A DNA stretch of 40,725 nt, from assembly GCA_937998865.1 (NCBI GenBank), contig CALLBR010000002.1, forward strand, positions 37,501 to 78,225, in the 5' to 3' direction. Both the position numbers and the translations under genes were made by a program. This document shows, piece after piece, positions 1-8,453 of the stretch. Numbering within the stretch: the first letter of the stretch is position 1; each line of letters begins with the position of its first letter. The stretch is from an uncultured bacterium (GTDB lineage: Bacteria; Nitrospirota; Thermodesulfovibrionia; Thermodesulfovibrionales; Thermodesulfovibrionaceae). The notes under the pieces are model-generated. The model saw only the letters and a list, made by a program, of their open reading frames with translations, was not told the DNA's origin and did not search any database.

Positions 1-1560
1 ACTTTAAGAAAGTTTGGCTCACCTTTGGAAGGTCATCCAGTAAGAGCTTTTCCATATTCCGAGGCAGCCACAGGCTCACTTGGTCAAGGATTGTCTATAG
101 GAGTAGGCATGGCTATAAATGGTAAATATATTGATAGACTACCTTATAAAGTTTATGTTCTTCTGGGTGATAGTGAAATGGCAGAAGGTTCAGTTTGGGA
201 GGCTATTCAACTTGCATCATTCTATAAGCTTGATAATCTTATAGGAATAATTGATGTAAACAGACTTGGCCAGCGTGGTGAGACCATGTATGGTCATGAT
301 ATAAATGCCTATGAAAAGAGAGTTTCCTCCTTTGGATGGAAAACAATCTCTATCGATGGCCACAATTTTGATGAAATATTTCGAGCCTATGAAGAAGCTC
401 TAAATAGCCACAGTCCTGCAATGATTATAGCAAAAACAATAAAGGGTAAGGGTATTTCTTTTCTTGAAGACAAGGATGGTTATCATGGAGTAGCACTAAA
501 AGAGGAAGAATACAAAGAGGCTATAAAAGAACTTGGCGAAATAAAGAAAATAGTAGTTTCTATTAAAAAGCCTGAGTTTCTTAAAGCAAATCCAAAACCT
601 ATTGAGATAAAGGATTTTGTCAGAAAATATAAAATTGGTGATTTGGTCCCTACAAGAAGAGCTTATGGAGAGGCTCTTGTAAAAATATTTCCTGAGTTTC
701 CAAACATGGTAGTTTTAGATGCAGAGGTTAGCAACTCCACTTATGCGGAGATATTTAAAAAATACTATCCTGATAGATTTTTTGAATGCTTTGTAGCAGA
801 ACAAAACATGGTTGGAATGGCCGTAGGTCTTGCATTGCGGGGAAAAATTCCTTTTCTTTCATCTTTTGCAGCATTTCTCACTCGCGCATTTGATCAGATC
901 AGGATGGCTCAATACAGTGATGTAAACATAAAAATTGTTGGCTCTCATGCAGGAGTATCCATTGGACAGGATGGACCAAGCCAAATGGGACTTGAAGACA
1001 TTGCTATGATGCGAAGCATTTTAAACAGTATCGTTTTATATCCCTCTGATGCTGTATCAACAGAAAAACTTGTAAGTGAAGCTGCTAAACATAAAGGAAT
1101 TGTTTATATAAGAACAACTCGTTCTGCAACGCCTGTAATTTACAGTTATGATGAAGAGTTTTTAATTGGAGGTTCAAAATTAGTCAGGGCTTCAGAAAAG
1201 GATTCAATTACAGTGGTAGCTGCAGGGATAACTCTTCATGAAGCTCTTAAAGCATACGAAGAATTAAAAAGGCAAGGTATTTTCCTTAGGATCATTGATC
1301 TTTACAGTGTAAAACCTCTTGATAAGTATACTTTAAAAAGAGCATTAGAGGAAACAAAGGCAATTTTAACAGTGGAGGATCACTATCCTGCAGGAGGCAT
1401 TGGTGAGGCTGTCAAGGCAGAAATAAATAGTGAAAGAGTTTTTTGTCTTGCTTGCAAAAAGATACCAAAAAGTGGAACTCCCGAGGAGCTTCTAGATTAT
1501 GAGGGGATTTCTTCAAAATCAATTATTGAGCAGGTCTTTAAAATTTTGAGATTATCTTAA
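1..1560 (+). CDS. tkt: Transketolase, 5'-truncated by the window edge
   Basis: Transketolase moves two-carbon ketol units between sugar phosphates in the non-oxidative pentose phosphate pathway, using thiamine diphosphate (TPP). The frame is open from base 1 and gives about 519 residues. Full-length relatives have about 620, so roughly the first 100 are off the window. A TTG at 25 is an internal Leu, not a start, because family-like sequence (LRKFGSPLEGHPVR) runs across it. Visible motifs are the TPP/Mg site (GDSEMAEGSVWEA near fragment residue 56, with DVNRLGQ after it), the catalytic Glu in VAEQNMVGMAVG (about fragment residue 267), and EDHYPAGGIGEAV in the C-terminal domain. These resemble the single-chain animal-type enzyme more than the longer E. 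coli TktA type. The 3' end overlaps the convergent deacetylase gene by 9 bases. Confidence 0.95.
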   Translation, partial: TLRKFGSPLEGHPVRAFPYSEAATGSLGQGLSIGVGMAINGKYIDRLPYKVYVLLGDSEMAEGSVWEAIQLASFYKLDNLIGIIDVNRLGQRGETMYGHDINAYEKRVSSFGWKTISIDGHNFDEIFRAYEEALNSHSPAMIIAKTIKGKGISFLEDKDGYHGVALKEEEYKEAIKELGEIKKIVVSIKKPEFLKANPKPIEIKDFVRKYKIGDLVPTRRAYGEALVKIFPEFPNMVVLDAEVSNSTYAEIFKKYYPDRFFECFVAEQNMVGMAVGLALRGKIPFLSSFAAFLTRAFDQIRMAQYSDVNIKIVGSHAGVSIGQDGPSQMGLEDIAMMRSILNSIVLYPSDAVSTEKLVSEAAKHKGIVYIRTTRSATPVIYSYDEEFLIGGSKLVRASEKDSITVVAAGITLHEALKAYEELKRQGIFLRIIDLYSVKPLDKYTLKRALEETKAILTVEDHYPAGGIGEAVKAEINSERVFCLACKKIPKSGTPEELLDYEGISSKSIIEQVFKILRLS

Positions 1561-2670
1561 AGACTTCCAGAAGTTTTTTAAATTTTCTTTAAGTTCTCTA
1601 ACCATAGCCTTTGTGGCTTCAAAAGTATCAATATCCCCTTTTTTCTGAAAATTTTCAGGCTCTTCTATATGGAAGGGGATTCCGTATAATCCACTAATAA
1701 TAGCAAGCCAGCCAGCACCAATAATTTTTTCGTTATACCCTGAGGCAATGGCATCTATCACTTTACCATTAGAGAAATGAGAGAGTTCTCTGGTAATTTC
1801 CCCAATTTTTCTGAAGTCTGCAATGGTAAGATCTAAGTGCGTTAAAGTATCATTCCAATGAGGATCTGTTCCACCATATCTGATTATTATTTCGGGCATA
1901 AATTCTTCAGTGATGGGGAAAATTATATTTTGAAAAACATATTCGTAGGAATCCCAAGAGGCACCACTTGGTAAAGGACAATTTATGGTAAAGCCTTTTC
2001 CAGCACCTTCTCCTATCTGCCACGTAAAACCTGTACCAGGATAAATTGTTTTTGGGTCTTGATGGATATCTACAAACAAAACTCTTGAGTCTCCATAAAA
2101 ATATTCCATGGTGCCATTACCTGCATGGGCATCTGTATCGAGGATCAATATCTTACTGAGAGAATACTTTTCTAACAAATACTTGCCGGCAAAGGCAATA
2201 TCATTGTAAACACAAAAACCTTCTCCAAAAGAAGGCTTTGCATGATGAAGTCCTCCACCGATGGAGACAATTTTTTTAAATTTTCCCTCCATAATTAAAT
2301 CACAGGCTTTTTTCATTTGTCCAACTATGAATCTTGCTGCTTTTTCAATATTTCCACACTTTTCTCCAGGAATGTTATCTATACTAATGAAATTGCTTCC
2401 TAAGGCAGTAAGATAATTTATCTTTCCTTGATAGGCTAATTCATAAAAGTTTTTAACATATTTTATGTATTCCTCTCTGCAGATAAGCAACAAATCCCTG
2501 TCCTCCACTGGACTGCAGGGAATAATTTCAAAGTCTTTGTTTTGAAGGAGTTTTTCCTCTAAAAATTTGAAAAATATTTTGAAACGATGCCCTCTAAAGG
2601 GATGCCCTTCTCCGAAGTCATATTCACTGACTTCATTAGAGTAAAGTAATGTTATTTTTTCTCGACTCAT
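1552..2670 (-). CDS. Histone-deacetylase-family (AcuC/HDLP-like) zinc deacetylase
   Basis: This 372-residue protein belongs to the class I/II HDAC fold, the bacterial group that includes AcuC and the Aquifex HDLP protein. Such enzymes use Zn to remove acetyl groups from lysines or small acylated amines. Visible motifs are GGGLHHA (about 138-144, the paired active-site His), DTDAHAGNGT (about 178-187, with metal ligands D180 and H182), VDIHQDP (about 200-206), GGTDP (D269, third ligand) and ASGYNE, the position of the catalytic Tyr. The start ATG shares one base with the TAA of the upstream ATPase gene, so the two are probably translated together as the end of the motA-to-HDAC run. The substrate cannot be read from sequence. 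No acs or acetoin genes adjoin it, so an AcuC role is unsupported. Confidence 0.9.
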   Translation of the reverse strand: MSREKITLLYSNEVSEYDFGEGHPFRGHRFKIFFKFLEEKLLQNKDFEIIPCSPVEDRDLLLICREEYIKYVKNFYELAYQGKINYLTALGSNFISIDNIPGEKCGNIEKAARFIVGQMKKACDLIMEGKFKKIVSIGGGLHHAKPSFGEGFCVYNDIAFAGKYLLEKYSLSKILILDTDAHAGNGTMEYFYGDSRVLFVDIHQDPKTIYPGTGFTWQIGEGAGKGFTINCPLPSGASWDSYEYVFQNIIFPITEEFMPEIIIRYGGTDPHWNDTLTHLDLTIADFRKIGEITRELSHFSNGKVIDAIASGYNEKIIGAGWLAIISGLYGIPFHIEEPENFQKKGDIDTFEATKAMVRELKENLKNFWKSLR

Positions 2671-5168
2671 TATAATGTTATTATACTGTATTGAAGAGGC
2701 ATGGTGCTTGCCTTTTGAATAAATAAATCTCGTATGTGATTATCCATTGTAAGATAAATAACTTGCCAACCTTCTTTTGCTAATTCCAATAGAGTATCAA
2801 TCATAATCGGTCTTCTTTTGTAGTCAGAATACTGAAAGGCATCATCAAATATTAAAAAAGCAGTATTTCCCTGAAGAAGGCTTTTGGCAAAACCGATTCT
2901 TAAAGCTATCATGACCTGTTGTTTGGCACCGGTGCTTAACTCATTTATTTTAAAAGTAAAATACTCATCAGCAATCAACACATCTTCTTTCTCAAAACTT
3001 AGAGTTTTATATCTTCCAGTTAACTTGTAAATAAGGTTTGTAATTAGTGGAGAATTAATTTTTTCCAATATTTTTTCCTCTTCCTGTCTTTGAAGCTCTT
3101 GAATTTTATTGTGAATTAAAATGCCTGCTATGATTTTTGCTTCACATTCTTCAATAGCTATTTGTAGTTCTTTTCTCTTTAAATAAATTTTTTCAAAGAG
3201 TTCATTCCAACTTGAGGAAAAGTCAGCACCAGTTAATTGAACTATTTTACTTTTAAGTGAAGTGATTTTTTCATTTTTTTCCTTTATTTTGTTTTCAACT
3301 TCTTCAATTTCTCTTTCTACCTCATCTAATTCTCTTTGGGAGAACTTAACTGCCGGGTCTTCTTTTTCATATTCTTTTTCCCATACTCCAAAACCCTCAA
3401 GTATTCCTTCTAATCTTCTAATTTCATTTACAATGAGCTTGTTTTCTCTTTCTAACTCCTCTATGTGATACTTCCATTCATTCTCGTGAATCTCTATACC
3501 CTTAAGATTTATAAAAATTTGTCTTATGTTTTTTTTGAGGTCTTGCATTTCCTTTTCTATCTGTTGCTTTTCTATTTCTTTATTTTCAATTGCTTTTAAA
3601 TTACTTTGAAGTTCTTGGTAGAGTTGATTTAGCCAATTTCTTTGATTTCTCAAATCATTTAATTTTTCATACCAGTATTTTTCTTCTACTTGATCAAAAC
3701 CCAGTAGTTTAAGTTTTTCCTCTATTAAGCTATGAATAGCACTAATTTCTTCATTAAGTTTAAGAAGTTCTTTTTCATAAGTTTCTTTAACATAGAAAAA
3801 TTTTTCCTGTTCATTGAGTTTTTCTTCTATCTGTAGGATATTTTCAAGTTTATTTCCGAATCGATTGAAAAATTCTTTCTCTATCTCTTTTAATTCGTTC
3901 ATATGTTTATAATTAATGAACGAATTTTTCAATTTAGAAAAATAATAAAAGGCAGCCAATATTGATATTGAAATTCCTAAAAGTCCTATAATTTTCTGAT
4001 TATGAAGCAAAAAAATTAGGCTGATTACAATAAATAAAAGGGCTATATAAGGGAGTAAAGATATTTTTTTGTTAATATCCATAGGTAAGCTAAGAATTTT
4101 ACTGTAATATTCTTTTGCTGATTTAAGCCATGGATAATCTTTTGAGTTTTCTCTCATTTCATCAAGTATTCTCAATTTTTCTTTCTTTTCTAATAACTTG
4201 TCACGGTATTTATTAAGGATATTACTTAGGTGTTCAAGTTCTATCTCTGAGAGTTTATTAAGTTTACTTTCTATTTCTCCTATTTTTTCTGATAAGATTT
4301 CTGATTTATACTCTATTTTTTCTCTTTCAAAAGAATTAAATAATTTTAGTAGATTACTTTTAATTGTTTGGATTTCCCTTTCAATTTTATTGAAACTATA
4401 CTTAGATTTTTCATAATCGTTTAAAAGACTTTTAAGGTTTTCAATTGCATTTTCTGGAGTTTTTTTTATTTTTTCCTTTAATTCCTTGATCTTTTCAGAG
4501 ATTTCATAAGCTTCGTGTTTCTTTGCTTTCAAGAGAAGTTGTTTTTTCTGAAGAAGCTCCTCCTTTCTTATGGCTAAAGCTCTTAATTCGCTTTCTTCGT
4601 ATTCGTTGATAACTTGATTGATTAAATTTTCTATTTGATTTATTTCTTCTCTTATTTTAGAATAAGTCTCTCCCTCTCCTCTTTTCTCGATTAATATTTC
4701 ATTTCCTTCAATTTTTGCCTTTTTAATAGTAACTGAAATGTTTTTGTCATTATCTATTTCATTAAGAATTCTTCTTGGTGAGAGAATCTCTTTTATTGTA
4801 ACTTTATCAATACCATTGTCTTTGTTTATTTCTGTTTTGCCTGCCTTGATAATTAGTAAATTTGCCAAAGAAGTGGGAAGTCCTCTTTGTTCCTTTTGAA
4901 AATAATCTTCCAATTTTTTTCTCTTTGAAGGTGTAAATTCTATAGAGGAGTTTTCCAGTCCTGAGAGAATAACCTTTCCTTGCCCAGGCTGTCTTAATTG
5001 ATTCCAATAACTTTTGTTTTTGAAGAGGCAGTGAATTATGAATTCTACAAGATAAGATTTTCCCTTTTCATTTTCACTGAAGATAAGTGTTAGATCTTCC
5101 AATTCCCTTGAAAAATTATTGATAGGACCGCAATTTTTAATGGCAATCTTTTCAATTTTTATTCCCAT
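2670..5168 (-). CDS. SbcC/Rad50-like coiled-coil ATPase with a central membrane hairpin (YhaN-like)
   Basis: This 832-residue protein has the split ATPase heads of the Rad50/SbcC/RecN group. Walker A is SENEKGKS (31-38) near the N-terminus. The ABC signature STGAKQQ (about 745-751) and Walker B AFLIFDDAF (about 770-778) are near the C-terminus. Between them lie long Glu/Lys-rich stretches that should form antiparallel coiled coils. At the midpoint, about 370-411, two hydrophobic helices (starting LLPYIALLFIVISLIFLL and IIGLLGISISILAAFYYF) form a membrane hairpin. The CxxC zinc hook expected there in Rad50/SbcC is absent. Bacillus YhaN, which I recall as a membrane-linked SbcC-like protein paired with the YhaO nuclease, is the closest match in design. 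The gene starts one base after the stop of the metallophosphoesterase gene, so the two products very likely form a complex, with the coil apex in the membrane. Confidence 0.88.
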   Translation of the reverse strand: MGIKIEKIAIKNCGPINNFSRELEDLTLIFSENEKGKSYLVEFIIHCLFKNKSYWNQLRQPGQGKVILSGLENSSIEFTPSKRKKLEDYFQKEQRGLPTSLANLLIIKAGKTEINKDNGIDKVTIKEILSPRRILNEIDNDKNISVTIKKAKIEGNEILIEKRGEGETYSKIREEINQIENLINQVINEYEESELRALAIRKEELLQKKQLLLKAKKHEAYEISEKIKELKEKIKKTPENAIENLKSLLNDYEKSKYSFNKIEREIQTIKSNLLKLFNSFEREKIEYKSEILSEKIGEIESKLNKLSEIELEHLSNILNKYRDKLLEKKEKLRILDEMRENSKDYPWLKSAKEYYSKILSLPMDINKKISLLPYIALLFIVISLIFLLHNQKIIGLLGISISILAAFYYFSKLKNSFINYKHMNELKEIEKEFFNRFGNKLENILQIEEKLNEQEKFFYVKETYEKELLKLNEEISAIHSLIEEKLKLLGFDQVEEKYWYEKLNDLRNQRNWLNQLYQELQSNLKAIENKEIEKQQIEKEMQDLKKNIRQIFINLKGIEIHENEWKYHIEELERENKLIVNEIRRLEGILEGFGVWEKEYEKEDPAVKFSQRELDEVEREIEEVENKIKEKNEKITSLKSKIVQLTGADFSSSWNELFEKIYLKRKELQIAIEECEAKIIAGILIHNKIQELQRQEEEKILEKINSPLITNLIYKLTGRYKTLSFEKEDVLIADEYFTFKINELSTGAKQQVMIALRIGFAKSLLQGNTAFLIFDDAFQYSDYKRRPIMIDTLLELAKEGWQVIYLTMDNHIRDLFIQKASTMPLQYSIITL

Positions 5169-5169
5169 T

Positions 5170-6222
5170 TTAATCTTTGAAAATTATCTCCGTAGCTTTC
5201 TCTAAAATTTTATCTTGGGAAGCATACCAAGTTCCTGATAGATTTATAATTTCATCTTTTATTTGTTCAAAAAGATAGAGTTTTTCATCTTCTATTTGTT
5301 TCAAGATTTTTATTTTTGAGGTATCTATTTGATCATATAAAGTGATACTGTAATTAGCAAGTAGATTATTCAATAATTTCAGAGTGTTATTTAGATCAAA
5401 TACAAATCCCTTGAGGGAAAGCCTTAATACTACTTTTTTAAGATCTTCATCATTAATTTTCCAATTTTCTATCATGTGATTAATTTTTTTCTCCAAAAAT
5501 TCCTGCTCCTTTTCCATAGGAAATATAAAGAGGGATTCATTGAAATAAATCTTATCAGTTTTTGTAAGAATTTGATGAAAGGAATCAGATACTGAATCAT
5601 AAATTATGAATCTTCTCCTTCCAGTTTCATTAATGTCCAAAGGATAAGGTGAACCAGGATAGATTACTCTTCCAAAATCAGAAGGCTTATGTATATGACC
5701 TAAGAAAACTCTTAGTGGATTGTACTTTGTGATTGCTTTGTATGTAAGAGGCATGTAAAAGCCCGATTCATAAGGATTAAGTTCTCGATTTCCTGTTAAA
5801 TAATCACCATGACTTATGAGAATCCATTTCTTTGTTAATTTTTCTTTATGATATAACTCCGTTAAGCATTCATCTATGGACTTTGAACTTTCATAAGGTA
5901 TAAAGACTAAGGCAATATCTTCTATAATATGGATTTTGGGAGTTTTGATTATTTCAATATTAGATGATGTAAAAAATCTCTGTTCAATCTCATAATCATG
6001 ATTACCCGGAATAATGAGAAATTTTATGTCAGAGTAAAGATTACAAAGACGGTCAAAGTCATGGTAATTTGAAAAATCCTTATCAAACAAATCACCAGCA
6101 ATGATGAGATGCTTTATACCTTGAACTTTAAGGGCTGAACAAATATTTTCTAATGTTAAATATCTCTCTGGAGTTTCCTTTAATCCCTTAAGATGGATAT
6201 CGGCAGTGATTGCTATCTTCAT
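5170..6222 (-). CDS. Calcineurin-like metallophosphoesterase, SbcD/Mre11-type nuclease (YhaO-like)
   Basis: This 350-residue protein has the full two-metal phosphoesterase motif set: DIH (D8, H10), GDLFD (D44), GNHD (N74, H75), SHGD (H138) and GHIHKP (H176, H178). This is the layout of Mre11/SbcD-family DNA exo/endonucleases. The remaining 170 or so residues would be the capping and ATPase-binding part. It sits directly upstream of the SbcC/YhaN-like ATPase gene with one base between them, as expected for an SbcCD-type pair that processes DNA ends or unusual structures. If the ATPase is membrane-bound, the nuclease probably works at the inner face of the membrane. A phosphodiesterase acting on a small molecule is a less likely alternative. 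Thirty bases separate it from the pilZ gene upstream. Confidence 0.9.
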   Translation of the reverse strand: MKIAITADIHLKGLKETPERYLTLENICSALKVQGIKHLIIAGDLFDKDFSNYHDFDRLCNLYSDIKFLIIPGNHDYEIEQRFFTSSNIEIIKTPKIHIIEDIALVFIPYESSKSIDECLTELYHKEKLTKKWILISHGDYLTGNRELNPYESGFYMPLTYKAITKYNPLRVFLGHIHKPSDFGRVIYPGSPYPLDINETGRRRFIIYDSVSDSFHQILTKTDKIYFNESLFIFPMEKEQEFLEKKINHMIENWKINDEDLKKVVLRLSLKGFVFDLNNTLKLLNNLLANYSITLYDQIDTSKIKILKQIEDEKLYLFEQIKDEIINLSGTWYASQDKILEKATEIIFKD

Positions 6223-6252
6223 TAAAAGTTATTGTATCAAATCTAATAGAGG

Positions 6253-6786
6253 TTAATACTTTTTAAGCTTAATCATCTGTTTTTGTTTGTAGAGCACATA
6301 TCGAGCTATGAGATCCTGAGTAGATTTATCAATTTTTATAAATTTCACAGCTGTTTCAAATTTATCATTTTTCCTCTCACTTTTTACCACCTCTGAATAA
6401 AGATAGAATCCCAAAGGAATTGGCACATCAAGATAGATTTTAATCTCTAAAATATCACCTTTTTTGTATTCCTCAGAGGATGAAAATCTCAAACCTCCTG
6501 CACTGAGGTTTACAGGCACTTTAGGTAATTGATGGAAACCATGTTGCTGTATGAGTAAAAGCCCTATGATTAAGTCAAGTTTTGCATTCAACTCTTCTGC
6601 CCAGGGTGATGCCTCTATACTTAAAAATTTCTGAGAACTCTCGGACATTATGTCTTGATAGCCTATTACTCGGCAGGTAAGGTTTTCTGTCTCTTTTTCA
6701 GTAATAATTCTCTGCGAAAGAGGAATTTCAACATCAATTCTAAAGTGTTCTCTTAGATTTTCAAAATTTTTCTCCACCTTATCCAT
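6253..6786 (-). CDS. PilZ-domain c-di-GMP receptor, probable motility regulator
   Basis: This protein has 177 residues. The two c-di-GMP contact motifs of PilZ are visible as REHFR (RxxxR, R12-R16) and NLSAGG (N93xS95xxG98, with Asn in place of the usual Asp), followed by beta-strand-rich sequence to the end. About 76 residues separate the two motifs, far more than in a simple PilZ domain. The insert contains a hydrophobic helix-like stretch (LDLIIGLLLIQ, about 71-81), as in larger proteobacterial PilZ proteins with an extra helical part. The gene starts three bases after motB ends, so it is co-transcribed with the stator genes. By analogy with YcgR it may slow or alter the flagellar motor when c-di-GMP is high. 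That role is inferred from context and the motif pair. Confidence 0.85.
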   Translation of the reverse strand: MDKVEKNFENLREHFRIDVEIPLSQRIITEKETENLTCRVIGYQDIMSESSQKFLSIEASPWAEELNAKLDLIIGLLLIQQHGFHQLPKVPVNLSAGGLRFSSSEEYKKGDILEIKIYLDVPIPLGFYLYSEVVKSERKNDKFETAVKFIKIDKSTQDLIARYVLYKQKQMIKLKKY

Positions 6787-6789
6787 TCT

Positions 6790-7437
6790 CTATCTTATTA
6801 TAACAATTTCTACTCTTCTGTTTTTTGCTTTGCCTTCTTCAGTGTTATTGTCTGCTATAGGTTGATACTCACCAAATCCTGTTGCAGAGAGTCTCTCAGG
6901 AGCTATGCCAGAATCTATTAAATATTGAAGCACAGAGAGAGCTCTTAGGGTTGACAATTCCCAGTTTGACTTTATTTTTTCGCTTTGTATTGGCACATTG
7001 TCAGTGTGGCCTTCGATTGAAATTTTACCTCCCATTTTTCTGAGACTTTCAGCTAACTTATCTAAGACTTTGTTGGCATCTTTATTAAGCTCAGCACTTC
7101 CAGAATTAAACAAAAGAATGTCAGGCAATGTAATCACTATACCTCTTTTTTGAGCTTTGACCGTTGCACCTTGAAATTCTCTCAATATTACTTCTATTTC
7201 TTTGATAAGTTCTTCATCGTAGTCTTTTTTGATAGGAGATTCTATGACTTTAAAGACTTTGTTTAATGATTCTGAAAAACTCTCTGCCTTTTTTTGGTCT
7301 ATTGTGGATAATGCATACAAGGCTACAAAGAAAGTAAATAGTAAAGTAAGAAAATCAGAGTAGGAAATAAGCCATCTTTCAGTATTTTCCTTTTCATCCT
7401 CTTGATTGTTGTTAGGTTTTTCCAAATCAAAGCTCAT
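6790..7437 (-). CDS. motB: Flagellar stator protein MotB
   Basis: MotB (215 aa) anchors the MotA/B ion channel to peptidoglycan. A short charged N-terminus is followed by one membrane helix, SYSDFLTLLFTFFVALYALS, whose Asp (D28) is the ion-carrying residue of the family. After a linker comes an OmpA-type peptidoglycan-binding domain: ISIEGHTDNVPI, then LSTLRALSVLQYLID, and GFGEYQPIADN followed by NRRVEI. Its start overlaps the motA stop by 4 bases (ATGA), the usual coupled arrangement for stator pairs. The channel-lining sequence alone does not tell me whether the ion is H+ or Na+. The pilZ gene follows 3 bases downstream. No other flagellar genes are in the window. Confidence 0.95.
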   Translation of the reverse strand: MSFDLEKPNNNQEDEKENTERWLISYSDFLTLLFTFFVALYALSTIDQKKAESFSESLNKVFKVIESPIKKDYDEELIKEIEVILREFQGATVKAQKRGIVITLPDILLFNSGSAELNKDANKVLDKLAESLRKMGGKISIEGHTDNVPIQSEKIKSNWELSTLRALSVLQYLIDSGIAPERLSATGFGEYQPIADNNTEEGKAKNRRVEIVIIR

Positions 7438-8186
7438 AATTTTCTGCCTTCTCTAAAGCTTTCCAGTAATGCTCTTAAATAGTGAGGATTTATTCCCTTT
7501 TCAATACCAAGGACACCCTCTGCAATTAATCGCATTATTCTTATTTCAAGGGCTGCTTTGTTTATGATTCTTTTGCTGATGGGTATAAAAATCAAGTTAG
7601 CAGAGCCAACTCCGTAAATAGTGGCTACAAAGGCTGTTGCTATGCCAGTACCTATTTTAGAAGGGTCAGCTACATTCTGAAGTACATGAATGAGCCCTAA
7701 TACTGCTCCTATAATGCCTATGGTGGGAGCATAACCACCAGCAGAATCAAAAACTTTTGCTGCCCTCTTTATTGTCTCTTCATAATTTTGAATTTCTTGA
7801 TATAGGGAATACTTTATGATGCTTGGCTCATAGCCGTCAACCACCATTTGTAAAGCTTTTCTGAGAAAAGGATTACTCACTTGAGGTAATTCTGCCTGCA
7901 GTTCTAAAATTCCTCTTTTTCTAGCAACAATAAGAAGATTTAATATCTCTTCTATAATTAATCTTTCAGGATTTTTTTTATTTCCAAAGGCTAACTTTGC
8001 ACCTTTTAAAGCGTTAATAATATCTGAAAAGGGAAAACTTACCATGACTGCACCAAAAGTGCCTCCGAATACAATTACAAAAGCGGCTAATTGTATGAGA
8101 TGAGCTGTAGTTCCGCCCTCAATAAAATTTCCTACTATAATGGAACTTAAGCCTACTAATAATCCAAAGATTATAAAAAAATCCAT
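7434..8186 (-). CDS. motA: Flagellar stator protein MotA
   Basis: MotA (250 aa) is the ion-channel and torque-generating subunit of the flagellar motor. Four hydrophobic segments are visible: near 1-22, 30-52, and a pair in the second half around AGGYAPTIGIIGAVLGLIHVL and ATAFVATIYGVGSANLIFIPIS. The long cytoplasmic loop between the pairs is where the rotor contacts FliG. The conserved Pro of TM3 lies in YAPTIG. The gene heads a minus-strand run motA-motB-pilZ-yhaO-like-yhaN-like-HDAC. No Shine-Dalgarno precedes the ATG. A TTGTTT/TAAAAT promoter-like pair ends 7 bases before it, suggesting a leaderless message. I see no FliA (sigma-28) box, which is notable for a class III motility gene. Confidence 0.95.
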   Translation of the reverse strand: MDFFIIFGLLVGLSSIIVGNFIEGGTTAHLIQLAAFVIVFGGTFGAVMVSFPFSDIINALKGAKLAFGNKKNPERLIIEEILNLLIVARKRGILELQAELPQVSNPFLRKALQMVVDGYEPSIIKYSLYQEIQNYEETIKRAAKVFDSAGGYAPTIGIIGAVLGLIHVLQNVADPSKIGTGIATAFVATIYGVGSANLIFIPISKRIINKAALEIRIMRLIAEGVLGIEKGINPHYLRALLESFREGRKL

Positions 8187-8193
8187 GAATTTT

Positions 8194-8223
8194 ATTTTAT
8201 TATTAAATTTATTAAAAAAACAA
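8194..8223 (-). promoter_or_regulatory. Predicted leaderless promoter of motA
   Basis: On the minus strand, TTGTTT (8223-8218) and TAAAAT (8199-8194) are separated by 18 bases, and the motA ATG follows 7 bases later. Transcription would then start at or next to the start codon. The aroC promoter has exactly the same two hexamers and spacing. The background is very AT-rich, so this single case is weak. The repeated layout in the window is what supports it. Confidence 0.4.
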
Positions 8224-8418
8224 TCCTAAGATTTTATTTATTTTTATAAAGATTTGACTATTAAACCTCAATAGATACAATAGATAATCTTTATTTCTTT
8301 AGTTATTAGCGCAATCCTGCTTTTAAACATACTTTAATTATAATGCCCTGGTGAACTTTAACGAGACCGAATTAATTATTCACTTAATGATGCAAAAGAG
8401 GAATTCCTTAGTATTCAT

Positions 8419-8448
8419 TTGAATTTGTAAAGATTTATTTTTTAAAAT
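8419..8448 (+). promoter_or_regulatory. Predicted promoter of the pentapeptide-repeat gene
   Basis: TTGAAT (8419-8424), an 18-base spacer and TAAAAT (8443-8448) lie 5 bases before the ATG at 8454. No Shine-Dalgarno is present. A second pair further upstream, TTGACT at 8254 and TACAAT at 8276 with a 16-base spacer, would instead give a leader of about 165 bases. The 267-base gap between motA and this gene shows no coding frame. Confidence 0.4.
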
Positions 8449-8453
8449 TAAAT

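Noticed and set aside
1563-1580. Terminator after the transketolase gene (ACTT-CCAG-AAGT followed by T residues)
   Set aside because: The stem is only 4-5 bp and lies in the coding 3' end of the convergent deacetylase gene; too weak to call.
8254-8281. TTGACT-N16-TACAAT promoter as the main start for the pentapeptide gene
   Set aside because: The hexamers are good, but it would leave a leader of about 165 bases with no ribosome site; the pair at 8419-8448 fits the layout seen elsewhere. Kept as a possible second promoter.
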